Source: Mycobacterium sp. E1214 (GTDB lineage: Bacteria > Actinomycetota > Actinomycetes > Mycobacteriales > Mycobacteriaceae). Taken from it: 64,000 nucleotides of DNA. Of this stretch, positions 51,372 to 62,617 are shown piece by piece (positions within the stretch are counted from its first letter, which is position 1; each line of letters opens with the position of its first letter). The notes under the pieces were generated by a model that worked only from the letters and a program-made list of their open reading frames with translations, was not told where the DNA came from and did no database searches. The translations under genes were made by a program, and so were the position numbers. The stretch lies in the NCBI RefSeq assembly GCF_001666755.1, contig NZ_LZJC01000090.1:1-64000 (forward strand), written 5' to 3'.

Positions 51372-52760
51372 ATGACGGAGAACGGCGCCGGCGCGGCGCA
51401 GGAACTCAGCGCACCGGTCACGATCCCGGTGCAGGCCTACCTGTCACAGGATTACCTGCGGGCCGAACGAGACAAGTTGGGGCGCAAGGTCTGGCAACAG
51501 GTCGGACGGGTCGAGGACCTGCCCAGGGTGGGCAGCTTCCTCACCTACGACATCCTCGACGACTCCGTCATCGTGGTGCGCACCGGTCCGGACACCCTCA
51601 AGGCGCACCACAACGTCTGCATGCACCGCGGCCGGCGCCTGATCGATGTGCCCGAAGGGGCGAAAAGCGCCTGCGGACAACGCAAGTCGTTCGTGTGCGG
51701 GTTTCACGGCTGGACCTACGACCAGGACGGCGCCTGCGTCCACGTGCCCGAACGCCAGGACTGGCAGGGCGCCCTGACGCCCCAGAACACCCACCTGGCG
51801 TCGGTCAACGTTGACACCTGGGGCGGCTGGATCTGGATCAACATGGACCCGGCGGCCGAACCGCTGCGCGACTACCTCGAACCCGCGGCCACCATGCTCG
51901 ACCCGTTCCGCCTGCAGGACATGCGGTGCAAATGGCGTAAATGGCTGCACTTCGACTGCAATTGGAAGGTCGCGATGGAGGCCTTCAACGAGACCTACCA
52001 CGTGGCCACCACCCACCCGCAGTTCAACAAGTTCGGCAACTTCCGCGGGTGGGCGCACGCGCAGGGTAAGCACAGCAACATCGGTTACGACGCGCCCGCC
52101 GACCTGGAGGAGACCAAGTCCAAGATCCGGCTGGGAACCGGCGCGGACCCCCGCGTCTCGACCGCCGAAATGCAGATCTACACGTTGGAGGAAACCAACG
52201 CCACCACCACCAGAACGCTGGTGGAGGCGGCGCGCCGCCTGGTCGACGAGCTACCCGAGGACGCTCCCGCCAACCAGGTGCTCGAGCACTGGTTGTCCTC
52301 GGCGCGCCGCGACGACGCCGACCGCGGGGTGGTCTGGCCGACCATCGATCCCGAACACCTGGCCAAGAGCGGGACCGCGTGGCAGATCTTCCCGAACTTC
52401 CAGATCGGGCAGGGCCTGACCACCGCGCTGTGCTACAGCGCCCGGCCGCACGGTTATGACCCGGACAAGTGCATCTTCGAGGCGTCGTGCTACGAGCTGT
52501 ACCCGAAAGGCGAAGAGCCACACACCGAATGGGTGTACGCCGCGCCCGACGACCCGAGCTGGCGCAGCGTGTTGCCGCAGGACTTCTCCAACATGGCCGC
52601 CGTCCAGCAGGGCATGAAGTCCTACGGATTCACCGGCCCCAAGCCCAACCCTTACATGGAGCGCAGCACCGCGAACCTGCACCGCAACCTCGCCCGCTAC
52701 CTGGGCACCGGGGCACCGAGCGAACTCGCTACCGGATTAGATGGAGGAGATCGACAGTGA
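51372..52760 (+). CDS. Rieske non-haem iron oxygenase, alpha subunit
   Basis: A 462-aa terminal oxygenase. The Rieske [2Fe-2S] ligands are Cys 83 and His 85 in CMHRG and Cys 109 and His 112 in CGFHGW. The mononuclear iron site lies around FNETYHVATTH (His 210, His 215). It hydroxylates aromatic, alicyclic or steroid-like substrates with O2 and electrons from NAD(P)H. No ferredoxin, reductase or beta subunit is encoded nearby, so it must use partners from elsewhere and probably is an alpha-n type. GAGGAGGGG precedes ATG 51372. The next gene overlaps it by 4 bp (GTGA). Confidence 0.92.
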   Translation: MTENGAGAAQELSAPVTIPVQAYLSQDYLRAERDKLGRKVWQQVGRVEDLPRVGSFLTYDILDDSVIVVRTGPDTLKAHHNVCMHRGRRLIDVPEGAKSACGQRKSFVCGFHGWTYDQDGACVHVPERQDWQGALTPQNTHLASVNVDTWGGWIWINMDPAAEPLRDYLEPAATMLDPFRLQDMRCKWRKWLHFDCNWKVAMEAFNETYHVATTHPQFNKFGNFRGWAHAQGKHSNIGYDAPADLEETKSKIRLGTGADPRVSTAEMQIYTLEETNATTTRTLVEAARRLVDELPEDAPANQVLEHWLSSARRDDADRGVVWPTIDPEHLAKSGTAWQIFPNFQIGQGLTTALCYSARPHGYDPDKCIFEASCYELYPKGEEPHTEWVYAAPDDPSWRSVLPQDFSNMAAVQQGMKSYGFTGPKPNPYMERSTANLHRNLARYLGTGAPSELATGLDGGDRQ

Positions 52761-53940
52761 AAGTCAACCTGGGATTCGGAGCCCACAACTCCCACGACTG
52801 GGACCGGGTGCTCGCCGAGGACTTCAGCCACCCGCCCGCGACGCCCGACTGGGAGTGCGTGCAATCCACCCTGGCGATCGCCGATCTCGCCGAGCCCCTG
52901 GGGTTCGACGGCATCTGGATGCCCGAGCACTGCGGTACCCCCTATGGCATGACGCCCAACCCGATTCAGGCGCTGAGCTATTTCGCCGGCCGCACCGAAC
53001 GAATCAGCCTCGGGACCTTCGTCGCCGTCGCGCCGTGGTGGCACCCGATTCGGCTGGCGCACCAGATCGCCTACCTCGACATCATCTCCAACGGCCGCTA
53101 CACCACCATCGGCATCGGGCGCGGCGTCTCGAAGAGCGAGTTCGACGCCGTCGGCGTGCCGCGGGAGGAGAGCCGGCAGCGGTTCAACGAGACCCTCGAC
53201 ATCCTGGCGCTGGCGTTCTCGGGGGAGCGGTTTTCCTACGAGGGCGAGATTTTCACCGTCCCGGAGATGTCGTTGCGGCCGGAACCCCAAAGCCGCGACC
53301 TGTTCTCGCGGATCTACAGTTCGTCGTCGACCGCCGAGTCGTTGGAGATCTTGGCCCGCCGCGGCATGGTGCCGCTGTTCGTGGGCAACAAGCCGATCGA
53401 AGACGCCGGCCGAGAGGTCCAGAAGGTCAACACGTTCCGCAAGGAAGAGGGCCTGGCGCCGTGCCAGCCCAAGAACGTCATGTTCATGTACTGCACGACG
53501 GAGGACCCGGGCAAGACCGAGGAATGGATCTGGACCGCCAACCGCGACGTCACCGTGCACTACGGTTTCGCCGACGCCTCGAACTTCAAGGGCGTCAAGG
53601 GTTATGAGGCCTACGCCGCCCGGGAGGCCACAGCGACGGCCGTCCTCGCCTCCTCGGTCACCGGGTCGGACGCGGGTCCGGCGCAGGCGGCGCCGACGAA
53701 AACCCCCGGCTACCACGCATCTAACCTGCTGATCGGCACCCCGCAGGAGATCTTCGACCGGATTCAGGCCGCCCAGCGGGCGTGTTCGTTCTCCGAGCTC
53801 ACCATCGTCCCGCAGTTCGGCACCATGCCCTACCCCGAGGCGATGGCCAGCACCCGGCTGTTCGCCGAGGAGGTGCTGCCCGCGGTGCAGGACATGGCGG
53901 CGCCGCTGCACGCCGCCGCGCTCCCCGAAAACGCCCTGGC

Positions 53941-53944
<4 letters not shown>
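52757..53944 (+). CDS. LLM-class flavin-dependent oxidoreductase (luciferase-like)
   Basis: A 395-aa luciferase-like TIM-barrel flavoprotein. MKVNLGFGAHN opens the barrel, followed by LGFDGIWMPEHCGTPYGM, SLGTFVAVAPWWHPIRLAHQ and IGIGRGVSKSEFDAVGVPREE, typical of FMN- or F420-dependent monooxygenases. GTG 52757 overlaps the oxygenase stop and has GGAGGAGA upstream. The cofactor (FMNH2 or F420H2) is undecided. With a type I BVMO next door it may provide an additional oxygenation or dehydrogenation step. Confidence 0.88.
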
Positions 53945-55799
<1,855 letters not shown>

Positions 55800-55803
<4 letters not shown>

Positions 55804-56738
55804 CCGGCGAGCTGAGGTTCGACGACCGGGTCGCCGTGATCACCGGCGCCGGTAGGGGATTGGGCCGCGAATACGCGCTGCTGCTGGCCGCCCGCGGCGC
55901 CAAGGTGGTGGTCAACGACACCGGCGGCGCCCTGACCGGGGCGGGCGCGGACTCCGGCCCCGCCCACCGGGTGGCCGCGGAGATCGTGGCGGCCGGCGGC
56001 GAGGCGGTCGCCAACACCGACTCCGTCGCGACGGCCGACGGCGGCCGGCGCATCGTCGACGCCGCGCTGGACCGCTACGGGCGCGTCGACATCCTCATCC
56101 ACAACGCCGGCACCGTGAGGCGCGCATCGCTGAAGCAGATGAGCTACGAGGATTTCGACGCCGTCCTCGACGTCCACCTGCGCGGCGCGTTCCACGTTGT
56201 GCGCCCGGCCTTTCCGGTCATGTGCGCCGCGCGCTACGGTCGCATCGTGCTGACCTCCTCGATCGGCGGGCTCTACGGCAACCACGACGTCGCGAACTAC
56301 GCGGCCGCCAAGGCGGGCCTGCTGGGCCTGTCCAACGTCGTCGCCCTCGAAGGCGCCGCCGAGGGCGTGCGCTGCAACGTCATCGTCCCGTCGGCCGTGA
56401 CGCGGATGGCGGACGGTATCGACGTGTCGGCGTACCCGCCGATGGGCACCGACCTGGTGGCCCCGGTGGTGGGGCTGTTGGCCCACGAGAGCTGCCCGGT
56501 CACCGGCGAAATGCTGGTCGCGATCGCCGGCCGCGTCGCGCGGGCCGTGGTCGCCGAGAGCCCGGGCGTGCACCGCCGGTCGTGGTCCGTCGAGGACGTG
56601 GCCGAGCAGATCGACGCGATCCGCTACCTCGCGGCGCCGTTGGTGTTCCCCGTCGTCCCCGACGGGCACGCCGATCACATCCGGTACAGCTTCGACACCG
56701 CCTCGCGGGCGACGCGGGACGGGGCCCACCATGTCTGA
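55800..56738 (+). CDS. SDR-family oxidoreductase, MFE-2-like
   Basis: A 312-aa SDR with TGAGRGLGREYALLLAARGA and VVVNDTGG, the hallmark of peroxisomal multifunctional enzyme type 2-like hydroxyacyl-CoA dehydrogenases. It also has HNAGTVRRASLKQM, Ser in VLTSSIGGLYG and YAAAKAGLLGL. The C-terminal part is longer than in classical SDRs. ATG 55800 overlaps the BVMO stop (ATGA). By this subtype it may act on a CoA-bound 3-hydroxy intermediate late in the pathway. Confidence 0.88.
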
Positions 56739-57915
56739 CGGCGCGGCGCGCGGCGGTCCCCTCGCCGGGGTGCGGGTGGTCGACCTGACCGCGATGGTGA
56801 TGGGGCCGTACTGCACGCAGATCATGGCTGACATGGGCGCCGACGTCGTCAAGGTCGAGCCGCCGCGGGGCGACGACACGCGTTACGTGTCCGTCGGGCC
56901 GGTCCGCGGCATGGGCGGCGTGTTCGTCAACGTCAACCGCGGCAAACGCGCCATCACCGTCGATCTGCAGACGGAGGCGGGAAAGACGGTGCTGCGCGCG
57001 CTGATCGAGCGCGCGGACGTGTTCATCCACTCGATGCGCTCGAAGGCGATCGCACGGCTCGGCTTCAGCTACGACGAGGTGGCCGCCATCAACCCGGCCA
57101 TCGTCTACACCAACTGCTACGGCTACGGCCGGCGCGGCCCCCACAGGGATCTGCCCGCCTACGACGACACCATCCAGGCGGCGTGCGGCCTGCCGTATGT
57201 CCAGGAACAGCTCACCGGGGAACCCAACTACGTCGGCACCATCATGGCCGACAAGGTCGCCGGCCTGACCGCGCTCTACGCCACCACGATGGCGCTGTTC
57301 CACCGCGAGCGCACCGGCGAGGGTCAGGAGGTGGAGGTCGGCATGTTCGAGACGATGGCGTCCTTCATGCTGGTCGAACACGCCAACGGCGCCATGTTCG
57401 ACCCCCCGCTGGGGCCGGCGGTCTACCCGCGTACGGTCGCCCCCAACCGCAGGCCGTACCGCACCAGCGACGGCTACATCGCCGCGCTGATCTACAACGA
57501 CAAACACTGGAACGCGTTCATGGCGGCCGTGCGGCCACCGTGGGCCGGCGAGATGTACGCCACCCTCGAAAAGCGGTCCCGCCAGATCGACGCGGTGTAC
57601 GCGTTGCTGGCCGAGACGCTGGCGCAGCGGACCACCCAGGAATGGCTCGAGCTGTTCCGGGAGCTGGAAATCCCCGCCTCCCCGCTGTCCAGCCCGGCGA
57701 CGTTGTTCGACGACGAACATCTCAACGCCGTCGGCTTCTTCGAGACGGTGCCCACCGAGCACGGCCCCGTGCGCTTTCCCGGTGTGCCGACCTGGTTTTC
57801 CCGGACGCCCGGGCGGGTCGCCGGACCCGCGCCGCAGCTCGGGGCCCACACCGAGCAGGTGCTCGACGAGCTCGGCCTGGCTCCCGTCGACGCCGAGCAG
57901 GCCGGGCCCAGCTAG
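56731..57915 (+). CDS. CaiB/BaiF-family CoA-transferase
   Basis: A 394-aa type III CoA-transferase. LAGVRVVDLTAMVMGPYCTQ and MGADVVKVEPPRGDDTR open the fold, with the catalytic Asp expected at PAYDDTIQAACG (first or second Asp). GQEVEVGMFETMASFML is the second signature. It moves CoA from a donor thioester to a carboxylic acid. ATG 56731 overlaps the preceding SDR by 8 bp, closing the plus-strand arm. Having both this and a CoA ligase suggests that two carboxylates are activated. Confidence 0.9.
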   Translation: MSDGAARGGPLAGVRVVDLTAMVMGPYCTQIMADMGADVVKVEPPRGDDTRYVSVGPVRGMGGVFVNVNRGKRAITVDLQTEAGKTVLRALIERADVFIHSMRSKAIARLGFSYDEVAAINPAIVYTNCYGYGRRGPHRDLPAYDDTIQAACGLPYVQEQLTGEPNYVGTIMADKVAGLTALYATTMALFHRERTGEGQEVEVGMFETMASFMLVEHANGAMFDPPLGPAVYPRTVAPNRRPYRTSDGYIAALIYNDKHWNAFMAAVRPPWAGEMYATLEKRSRQIDAVYALLAETLAQRTTQEWLELFRELEIPASPLSSPATLFDDEHLNAVGFFETVPTEHGPVRFPGVPTWFSRTPGRVAGPAPQLGAHTEQVLDELGLAPVDAEQAGPS

Positions 57916-58133
57916 GCCCCGCGGCGTCGGCCGCCGCGGCGCGGGGGCGCCCGCGTGTCTTCGCCGGGATCCGGCGCGGCCGCCCTTAAGCTGGCTCCGA
58001 TCAACAGGAGGGGCAGCGACGTATCGGCATCAACTATGGCGCCGGACGAGATAGTGGTCAGGGCGCGCTGACGACAGACACCGAGCCGGGCGGGCCGAAA
58101 TCCGCACCGGCTCGTGGCGCTCACCCCCGGTGG

Positions 58134-60140
58134 GTGGCGCCCGTGCGCAGGGCCGGCCGGCTGGCGATTTGGGATCGGCCGGAGCGGCGCAACGGGATCC
58201 CCGCGCTCGACGGGCTGCGCGCGATCGCGGTGGCGCTGGTCCTCGTCGGGCACGGTGGAATCCCCGGAGTGAGCGGCGGTTTCATCGGCGTCGACGTCTT
58301 CTTCGTGCTCAGCGGATTCCTCATCACCTCCCTGCTGTTGGACGAGCTGGGCCGTACCGGCCGCATCGACCAGACCGGCTTCTGGATCCGGCGGGTGCGC
58401 AGGCTGCTGCCCGCGCTGGTGTTGATGGTCCTCACGGTGGCCGCGGCCCGCGGGCTGCTCCCCGAACAGGCGCTCACCGGCCTGCGTAACGACGCCATCG
58501 CGGCGTTCCTGTGGATCGCGAACTGGCGCTTCGTCGCCCAGAAGACCGACTACTTCACCCAGGGGGCGCCGCCGTCACCGCTGCAGCACACCTGGTCCCT
58601 GGGCGTGGAGGAGCAGTACTACTTCGTGTGGCCGCTGCTGCTGATCGCGGTGGCGCTGGCCCTGGCGGCGCGCGCCCGGCGGCGGCGCAGCTGGGCCACC
58701 GTCGGCGACGTCCGGTTCGTCGCCTTCCTCGTCGCCGCGCTGGGAGCTTTGGCCTCGGCCGCGGCCGCCATCGTGCTGGTGTCCGACGGCACCAGGGACC
58801 GGGTGTATTTCGGCACCGACACCCGCGCGCAGGCGCTGCTGATCGGGTCCGCGGCGGCGGCCCTGCTGGTGCGGGACTGGCCGTCGTTGAACCGCGGCTG
58901 GTGCCTGATCCGGACGCGGTGGGGGCGCCGGGTCGCCCGGATCCTGCCCGTGTTCGGCCTTGCCGGGTTGGCGGCCGCCACCCACTACGCGACGGGCAGC
59001 GCGGGCGAGTTCCGGCGCGGTCTGCTGGTCGGCGTCGCGGTGGCCGCCGTCTTGGTCGTCGCCCCGGTGGCGCTCGAGCAGCGGGGCCTGGTCGCCCGGC
59101 TGCTCGCGGTGCGGCCGCTGGTGTGGCTGGGCACCATCTCCTACGGCGTGTACCTGTGGCACTGGCCGATCTTCTTGGCCCTCAACGGCGAACGCACCGG
59201 GTGGTCGGGGCTGCCGCTGTTCGCCGCGCGGTGTGGCGCCACCGTCGCGCTGGCGGCCGCGTCGTGGTGGCTGCTGGAACAACCGATCCGCCGCTGGCGC
59301 CCGGCGCGGGTGCCGCTGCTGCCGCTGGCCGCCGCGACCGTCGCCAGCGCGGCCGCGATCACCCTGTTCGTGGTGCCGGTGGGCACCGGTCCCGGGCTGC
59401 GCGAGGTCGGCCTGCCGCCCGGGGTCTCGGCGGTGGCCGCCGTCACGCCGTCGCTGCCCGCGGCGCGCCCGGGCCCGCGAGACCCCAACCGCCCCTTCAC
59501 CGTTTCGGTGTTCGGCGACTCGATCGGGTGGACCTGGATGCACTACCTGCCCCCGACGCCGGGGTTCGCGTTCCTCGACCACACCGTCATCGGCTGCAGC
59601 CTGGTCCGCGGCACCCCGTACCGCTACCTCGGGCAGACTTTGGAGCAACGGTCGGAATGCGACGGGTGGCCGATCCGGTGGTCGACGCAGGTCAGCCAGG
59701 ACCAGCCGGACGTGGCGCTGCTCATCATCGGCCGCTGGGAAACCGTCGACCGCGTCAACGAGGGCCAGTGGACGCACATCGGCGACCCGACATTCGACGC
59801 GTACCTCAACGGTGAACTCGAGCGGGCCTTGAACATCGTCAGCGCCAACGGTGTTCGCGTCGTCGTGGCCTCGGTGCCGTACAGCCGGGGCGGGGAGAAG
59901 CCGGACGGCCGGCTCTACCCCGAGGACCAACCCGACCGCGTCAACCTGTGGAACACCATGTTGCGCAAGACCGTTGGCCACCACCCGAACGTCCAGATCC
60001 TCGACCTCAACAAGAAACTCTGCCCGGACGGTGTCTACACCGCGAAGGTGGACGGCATTAAGGTGCGCAGCGACGGTGTCCACCTCACCCCCGAAGGGGT
60101 GAAGTGGCTCACGCCGTGGCTCGAGGAATCGCTGCGCTGA
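58134..60140 (+). CDS. OafA/YrhL-type membrane acyltransferase with SGNH domain (Rv0111-like)
   Basis: A 668-aa protein: an acyltransferase-3 membrane domain (about residues 20-410; GIPALDGLRAIAVALVLVGH, GGFIGVDVFFVLSGFLITSL, HTWSLGVEEQYYFVWPLLL, LWHWPIF) followed by an extracytoplasmic SGNH hydrolase-like domain (about 455-668; VSVFGDSIGW, GRWETVD, DGVHLTPEG). Closely similar to M. tuberculosis Rv0111. It should O-acylate an envelope glycolipid or polysaccharide. GTG 58134 is the first usable start, but an in-frame stretch with family-like sequence reaches back to CTG 58068, so the true start may be upstream. The 218 bp before it show no gene. Confidence 0.9.
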   Translation: MAPVRRAGRLAIWDRPERRNGIPALDGLRAIAVALVLVGHGGIPGVSGGFIGVDVFFVLSGFLITSLLLDELGRTGRIDQTGFWIRRVRRLLPALVLMVLTVAAARGLLPEQALTGLRNDAIAAFLWIANWRFVAQKTDYFTQGAPPSPLQHTWSLGVEEQYYFVWPLLLIAVALALAARARRRRSWATVGDVRFVAFLVAALGALASAAAAIVLVSDGTRDRVYFGTDTRAQALLIGSAAAALLVRDWPSLNRGWCLIRTRWGRRVARILPVFGLAGLAAATHYATGSAGEFRRGLLVGVAVAAVLVVAPVALEQRGLVARLLAVRPLVWLGTISYGVYLWHWPIFLALNGERTGWSGLPLFAARCGATVALAAASWWLLEQPIRRWRPARVPLLPLAAATVASAAAITLFVVPVGTGPGLREVGLPPGVSAVAAVTPSLPAARPGPRDPNRPFTVSVFGDSIGWTWMHYLPPTPGFAFLDHTVIGCSLVRGTPYRYLGQTLEQRSECDGWPIRWSTQVSQDQPDVALLIIGRWETVDRVNEGQWTHIGDPTFDAYLNGELERALNIVSANGVRVVVASVPYSRGGEKPDGRLYPEDQPDRVNLWNTMLRKTVGHHPNVQILDLNKKLCPDGVYTAKVDGIKVRSDGVHLTPEGVKWLTPWLEESLR

Positions 60141-60144
60141 ACAC

Positions 60145-60801
60145 TTAGCCGGTGCGGCAGCTGACCTCCATGCTGTCGCTGTCGCGAACGTTGAAGTTGA
60201 AGCTCACGTAGCCGTTGTCCGGGTTACGGACCCGGTCCAGGTACGGCTGGGTGTCGGCGGCGTTGGTGTTGTCGGCGACGATCAACACCCCGGGCGACAA
60301 CCGCGGTTCGAGCAGTTCCAGCACCGGCAGGTAGAGGTCTTTCCACCCGTCCAGCAAGACGAAGTCGACGCTGCCCGACAACTCGGACAGCGTGACCAGG
60401 GCGTCGCCTTCGAGGATGGTGATGAGGTCGTCGAGGCCGGTTTCGGCGAAAGTGTCTCTGGCGGCGGCGATTTTGGTGGTGCTGAGCTCGGTGGTCACCA
60501 CTCGGCCGGCGCCGTTGTCGCGCACCGCCGACGCCAGGTGCACGGCGGAAATGCCGAACGACATCCCGAATTCGACGACGGTCGCGGGCCGGGTCGCGCG
60601 CACCAGCGAGTACAGCAGGCGGCCGGCTTCGGGCGTCACCGGGATGTAGAACTCGCTCATCGCCTCGGCACGTTCCTGGGCGTTCATCGGCCGATCGAAG
60701 GTGCCCCGCCGTTCGCGCAGCAGTGACATCTGATTCTTCGACTCGGTGTACATGCGGTCGAGCGTCGACGCGACCCTGGGGTCCTGCAGCGTTGTGGTCA
60801 T
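60145..60801 (-). CDS. O-methyltransferase-like SAM-dependent methyltransferase
   Basis: A 218-aa class I methyltransferase of the O-methyltransferase 3/TylF-like group. VVEFGMSFGISAVHLA is motif I, VTTELSTTKIAAARDTF motif II, and VDFVLLDGWKDLYLPVLELL includes the metal-binding-type Asp. ATG 60801 follows a minus-strand TACCCT by 7 nt, consistent with a leaderless transcript. It converges with the acyltransferase and is divergent from the M-box promoter. Acceptor unknown. Confidence 0.86.
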   Translation of the reverse strand: MTTTLQDPRVASTLDRMYTESKNQMSLLRERRGTFDRPMNAQERAEAMSEFYIPVTPEAGRLLYSLVRATRPATVVEFGMSFGISAVHLASAVRDNGAGRVVTTELSTTKIAAARDTFAETGLDDLITILEGDALVTLSELSGSVDFVLLDGWKDLYLPVLELLEPRLSPGVLIVADNTNAADTQPYLDRVRNPDNGYVSFNFNVRDSDSMEVSCRTG

Positions 60802-60841
60802 GCCCTCGAGGGTAGGCGCCGTCACGAAACTGTAAACGTGT

Positions 60842-60870
60842 TTGACGAGCCTCAATCCGGGGTGTAGACA
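60842..60870 (+). promoter_or_regulatory. SigA-type promoter of the M-box transcript
   Basis: TTGACG (60842-60847), a 17-bp spacer and TAGACA (60865-60870). Transcription would start near 60877, right at the 5' strand of the riboswitch P1 helix. Confidence 0.65.
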
Positions 60871-60873
60871 TGT

Positions 60874-61038
60874 CTTCGCAAGCACCTCGGTAGGTGAGGC
60901 GTCTGCACGGACACAGGCCACTGACCCCGAACGTCGAGAGACGCCCCGGGTCAGGACAGCTCTTCCCGGACCCAAGGGTTGAGCCCAAGTGGCTTCCGGA
61001 CCACCAATGATGGTCGGATACGCCGTGCAGTGCCGAAG
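60874..61038 (+). ncRNA. M-box (ykoK) magnesium riboswitch
   Basis: About 165 nt carrying the M-box consensus in order: GGTAGGTGAGGC at 60889, GACCCCGAACGTC near 60923, GAGAGACGCC near 60936, GGGTCAGGACAGCTC near 60948, GCCCAAGTGGCTTCC near 60982 and GGATACGCCGTGCAGTGCCG near 61016. CTTCG (60874-60878) pairs with CGAAG (61034-61038) as P1. The M-box senses Mg2+ and turns off downstream expression when Mg2+ is plentiful. In M. tuberculosis an M-box precedes Rv1535. A GC-rich hairpin (CCGAC 61041-61045 with GTCGG 61057-61061) just downstream could belong to the expression platform. Confidence 0.85.
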
Positions 61039-61154
61039 CTCCGACGAGGGGGTGTTGTCGGCGGCTCGGCTATACCGGGCATTCGCGCTCCCTCGTTACA
61101 GGTGAGGATGGTTGACACCCGCGTGTGTCATGGCCGTGAGGAGGTGAGGGCGAG

Positions 61155-61229
61155 ATGAGTCCCGGCGATAGTCCCTATCCGATAGTCGTCTTCACCCGAT
61201 CCGGATCCGGCAAGCGTTCTGCCGCCTGA
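61155..61229 (+). CDS. Candidate 24-aa peptide downstream of the M-box
   Basis: ATG 61155 follows an excellent GAGGAGGTGAGGG ribosome binding site and encodes MSPGDSPYPIVVFTRSGSGK plus four residues. Its first codons form a GATAG-TCC-CTATC hairpin. It could be a short leader peptide between the riboswitch and the 71-aa gene, or a chance frame. Confidence 0.35.
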   Translation: MSPGDSPYPIVVFTRSGSGKRSAA

Positions 61230-61290
61230 ACTTTCGTTCGGCGCCCCGCAGGGCGGGCCGGTGTGATCGGCTCCAGGGGAGGAAAACATC

Positions 61291-61506
61291 ATGACCTTTG
61301 TTATCTCGCACCGCTTTTCGGGGGCCACGAGGACCCGCGGCATGTCGATGCTGCGCGCCGGCAAGCTGCTGGCGAGCAGGATGCACAGCAGGCTCTGCCT
61401 GACCCCGCAAGAGCGGGCCAACCTGTACGTGTCGCGGATGCCGATCGCGGTGGTGACGCCGCCGCTGGGTGGGCGCCCTGCGGACCGTCCCGAACACCGC
61501 CACTGA
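61291..61506 (+). CDS. 71-aa basic protein under M-box control (Rv1535-type position)
   Basis: ATG 61291 follows GGGGAGGAAAA and opens MTFVISHRFSGATRTRG, then MLRAGKLLASRMHSRLCL and TPQERANLYVSRMPIAVVTP. It is basic, has no clear transmembrane helix and has an amphipathic middle segment. The M-box about 250 bp upstream places it like Mtb Rv1535, whose function is unknown; homology to Rv1535 itself was not checked. It would be made when cytoplasmic Mg2+ is low. An alternative is that the riboswitch controls only an RNA. Confidence 0.7.
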   Translation: MTFVISHRFSGATRTRGMSMLRAGKLLASRMHSRLCLTPQERANLYVSRMPIAVVTPPLGGRPADRPEHRH

Positions 61507-61525
61507 GCCCACGTCTGAGCCCGCG

Positions 61526-62464
61526 TCAATTCTGCGGCAGCAGAACGATTTTCCCGCGAGTGTGCCGCTTCTCGAGTTCCTCGTACGCGTCGGCCACCCG
61601 GTCCAGGGGATAGGTGGCGGCAATCTCGAAATCGATGGTTCCGGCGGCGACGAGGTCGGCGATCTCGGACAGCACCTCCGGCGTCGACGCGTCGGAGCTG
61701 CCCTCCGTCTTGGCGCCGACCTCGCCCGCCTTCGCGAACGAGATGATGGTGTCGATCCGGTCGGGCGCCACGCCGAGGTCCACCGCGAGCTGCACGTAGT
61801 CGGGCCCGAACAGGTCGATGAACGCGTCGATGCCGTCCGGCGCCGCCTCGCGAAGCCGGTCGGCGAGCCCGTCGCCGTAGGCGATCGGGACTGCGCCGTG
61901 GGCGCGCAGCCAGTCGGCGTTGCCCGGCCCCGCGATGCCGAGCACCCGCGCCTTGCGCAGACCCAGCAGCTGCACCGTCACGCTGCCGACACCGCCCGCG
62001 GCGGCCGAGACGGCAACGGTCTCGCCGGGTTGCGGGTCGACGGCGCGGACTGCCGCGTAGGCCGTCACGCCGACCACATACAGGGACCCGGCCACCTCCC
62101 AACTCAATTCGGCCGGTTTGCGGATCAGCTGGTTGACCGGGACGACGGTGTGCGTGGCGTGGCTGGAGCGCTGGGCGCTGAACCCGAGCACCTCGTCGCC
62201 GACGGAGAACTCGGTGACACCGGGGCCCACGGCGGTCACGACCCCGGCCAAGTCGCTGCCCTCGCCGGAGGGGAAGGTGGCGGGAAACATCTCCTCCATC
62301 GCGCCGGACCGAATCGCGGCCTCGCCGGGGTTGATTCCCGCGGCGCGAACCTCGACCACGACTTCGCCCGCCGCGGGCGTCGGCACGTCGATGTCCGCCA
62401 CATACAAGACGTCCCGGCCTCCGTACCGGTCGAACCGCACCGCTCGCGCTGCCGCTGTCCCCAT
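61526..62464 (-). CDS. NADP-dependent quinone-oxidoreductase-like enzyme (zinc-free MDR family)
   Basis: A 312-aa medium-chain reductase. The GroES-like part has EVRAAGINPGEAAIRSG and GSDLAGVVTAVGPGVTEFSVGDEVLG, and the cofactor domain has VSAAAGGVGSVTVQLLGL. No structural-zinc Cys cluster is present, as in QOR/zeta-crystallin. It reduces quinones or enones with NADPH. GGGAGGAG fits ATG 62464 (6-nt spacing) better than ATG 62470. It converges with the 71-aa gene, 20 bp apart. Confidence 0.88.
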   Translation of the reverse strand: MGTAAARAVRFDRYGGRDVLYVADIDVPTPAAGEVVVEVRAAGINPGEAAIRSGAMEEMFPATFPSGEGSDLAGVVTAVGPGVTEFSVGDEVLGFSAQRSSHATHTVVPVNQLIRKPAELSWEVAGSLYVVGVTAYAAVRAVDPQPGETVAVSAAAGGVGSVTVQLLGLRKARVLGIAGPGNADWLRAHGAVPIAYGDGLADRLREAAPDGIDAFIDLFGPDYVQLAVDLGVAPDRIDTIISFAKAGEVGAKTEGSSDASTPEVLSEIADLVAAGTIDFEIAATYPLDRVADAYEELEKRHTRGKIVLLPQN

Positions 62465-62617
62465 TGTCATCTCCTCCCGCGTGCCGCCACCGGCACCGAA
62501 ATCGCGCCCACCGAGTCCCGGCGGGCTTATGTTCTCCTAACGCCAGCGGGGTACCCCGGCATTTCGCCGGCAAAATGACGGCCCCGAATCATCAGGGGGC
62601 GATCGGAAGGGAGACGC

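Noticed and set aside
57990..58070. Small gene after AACAGGAGGGG upstream of the acyltransferase
   Set aside because: The only ATG frame gives 11 codons. The RBS-like sequence may belong to a start for the acyltransferase that I cannot place.
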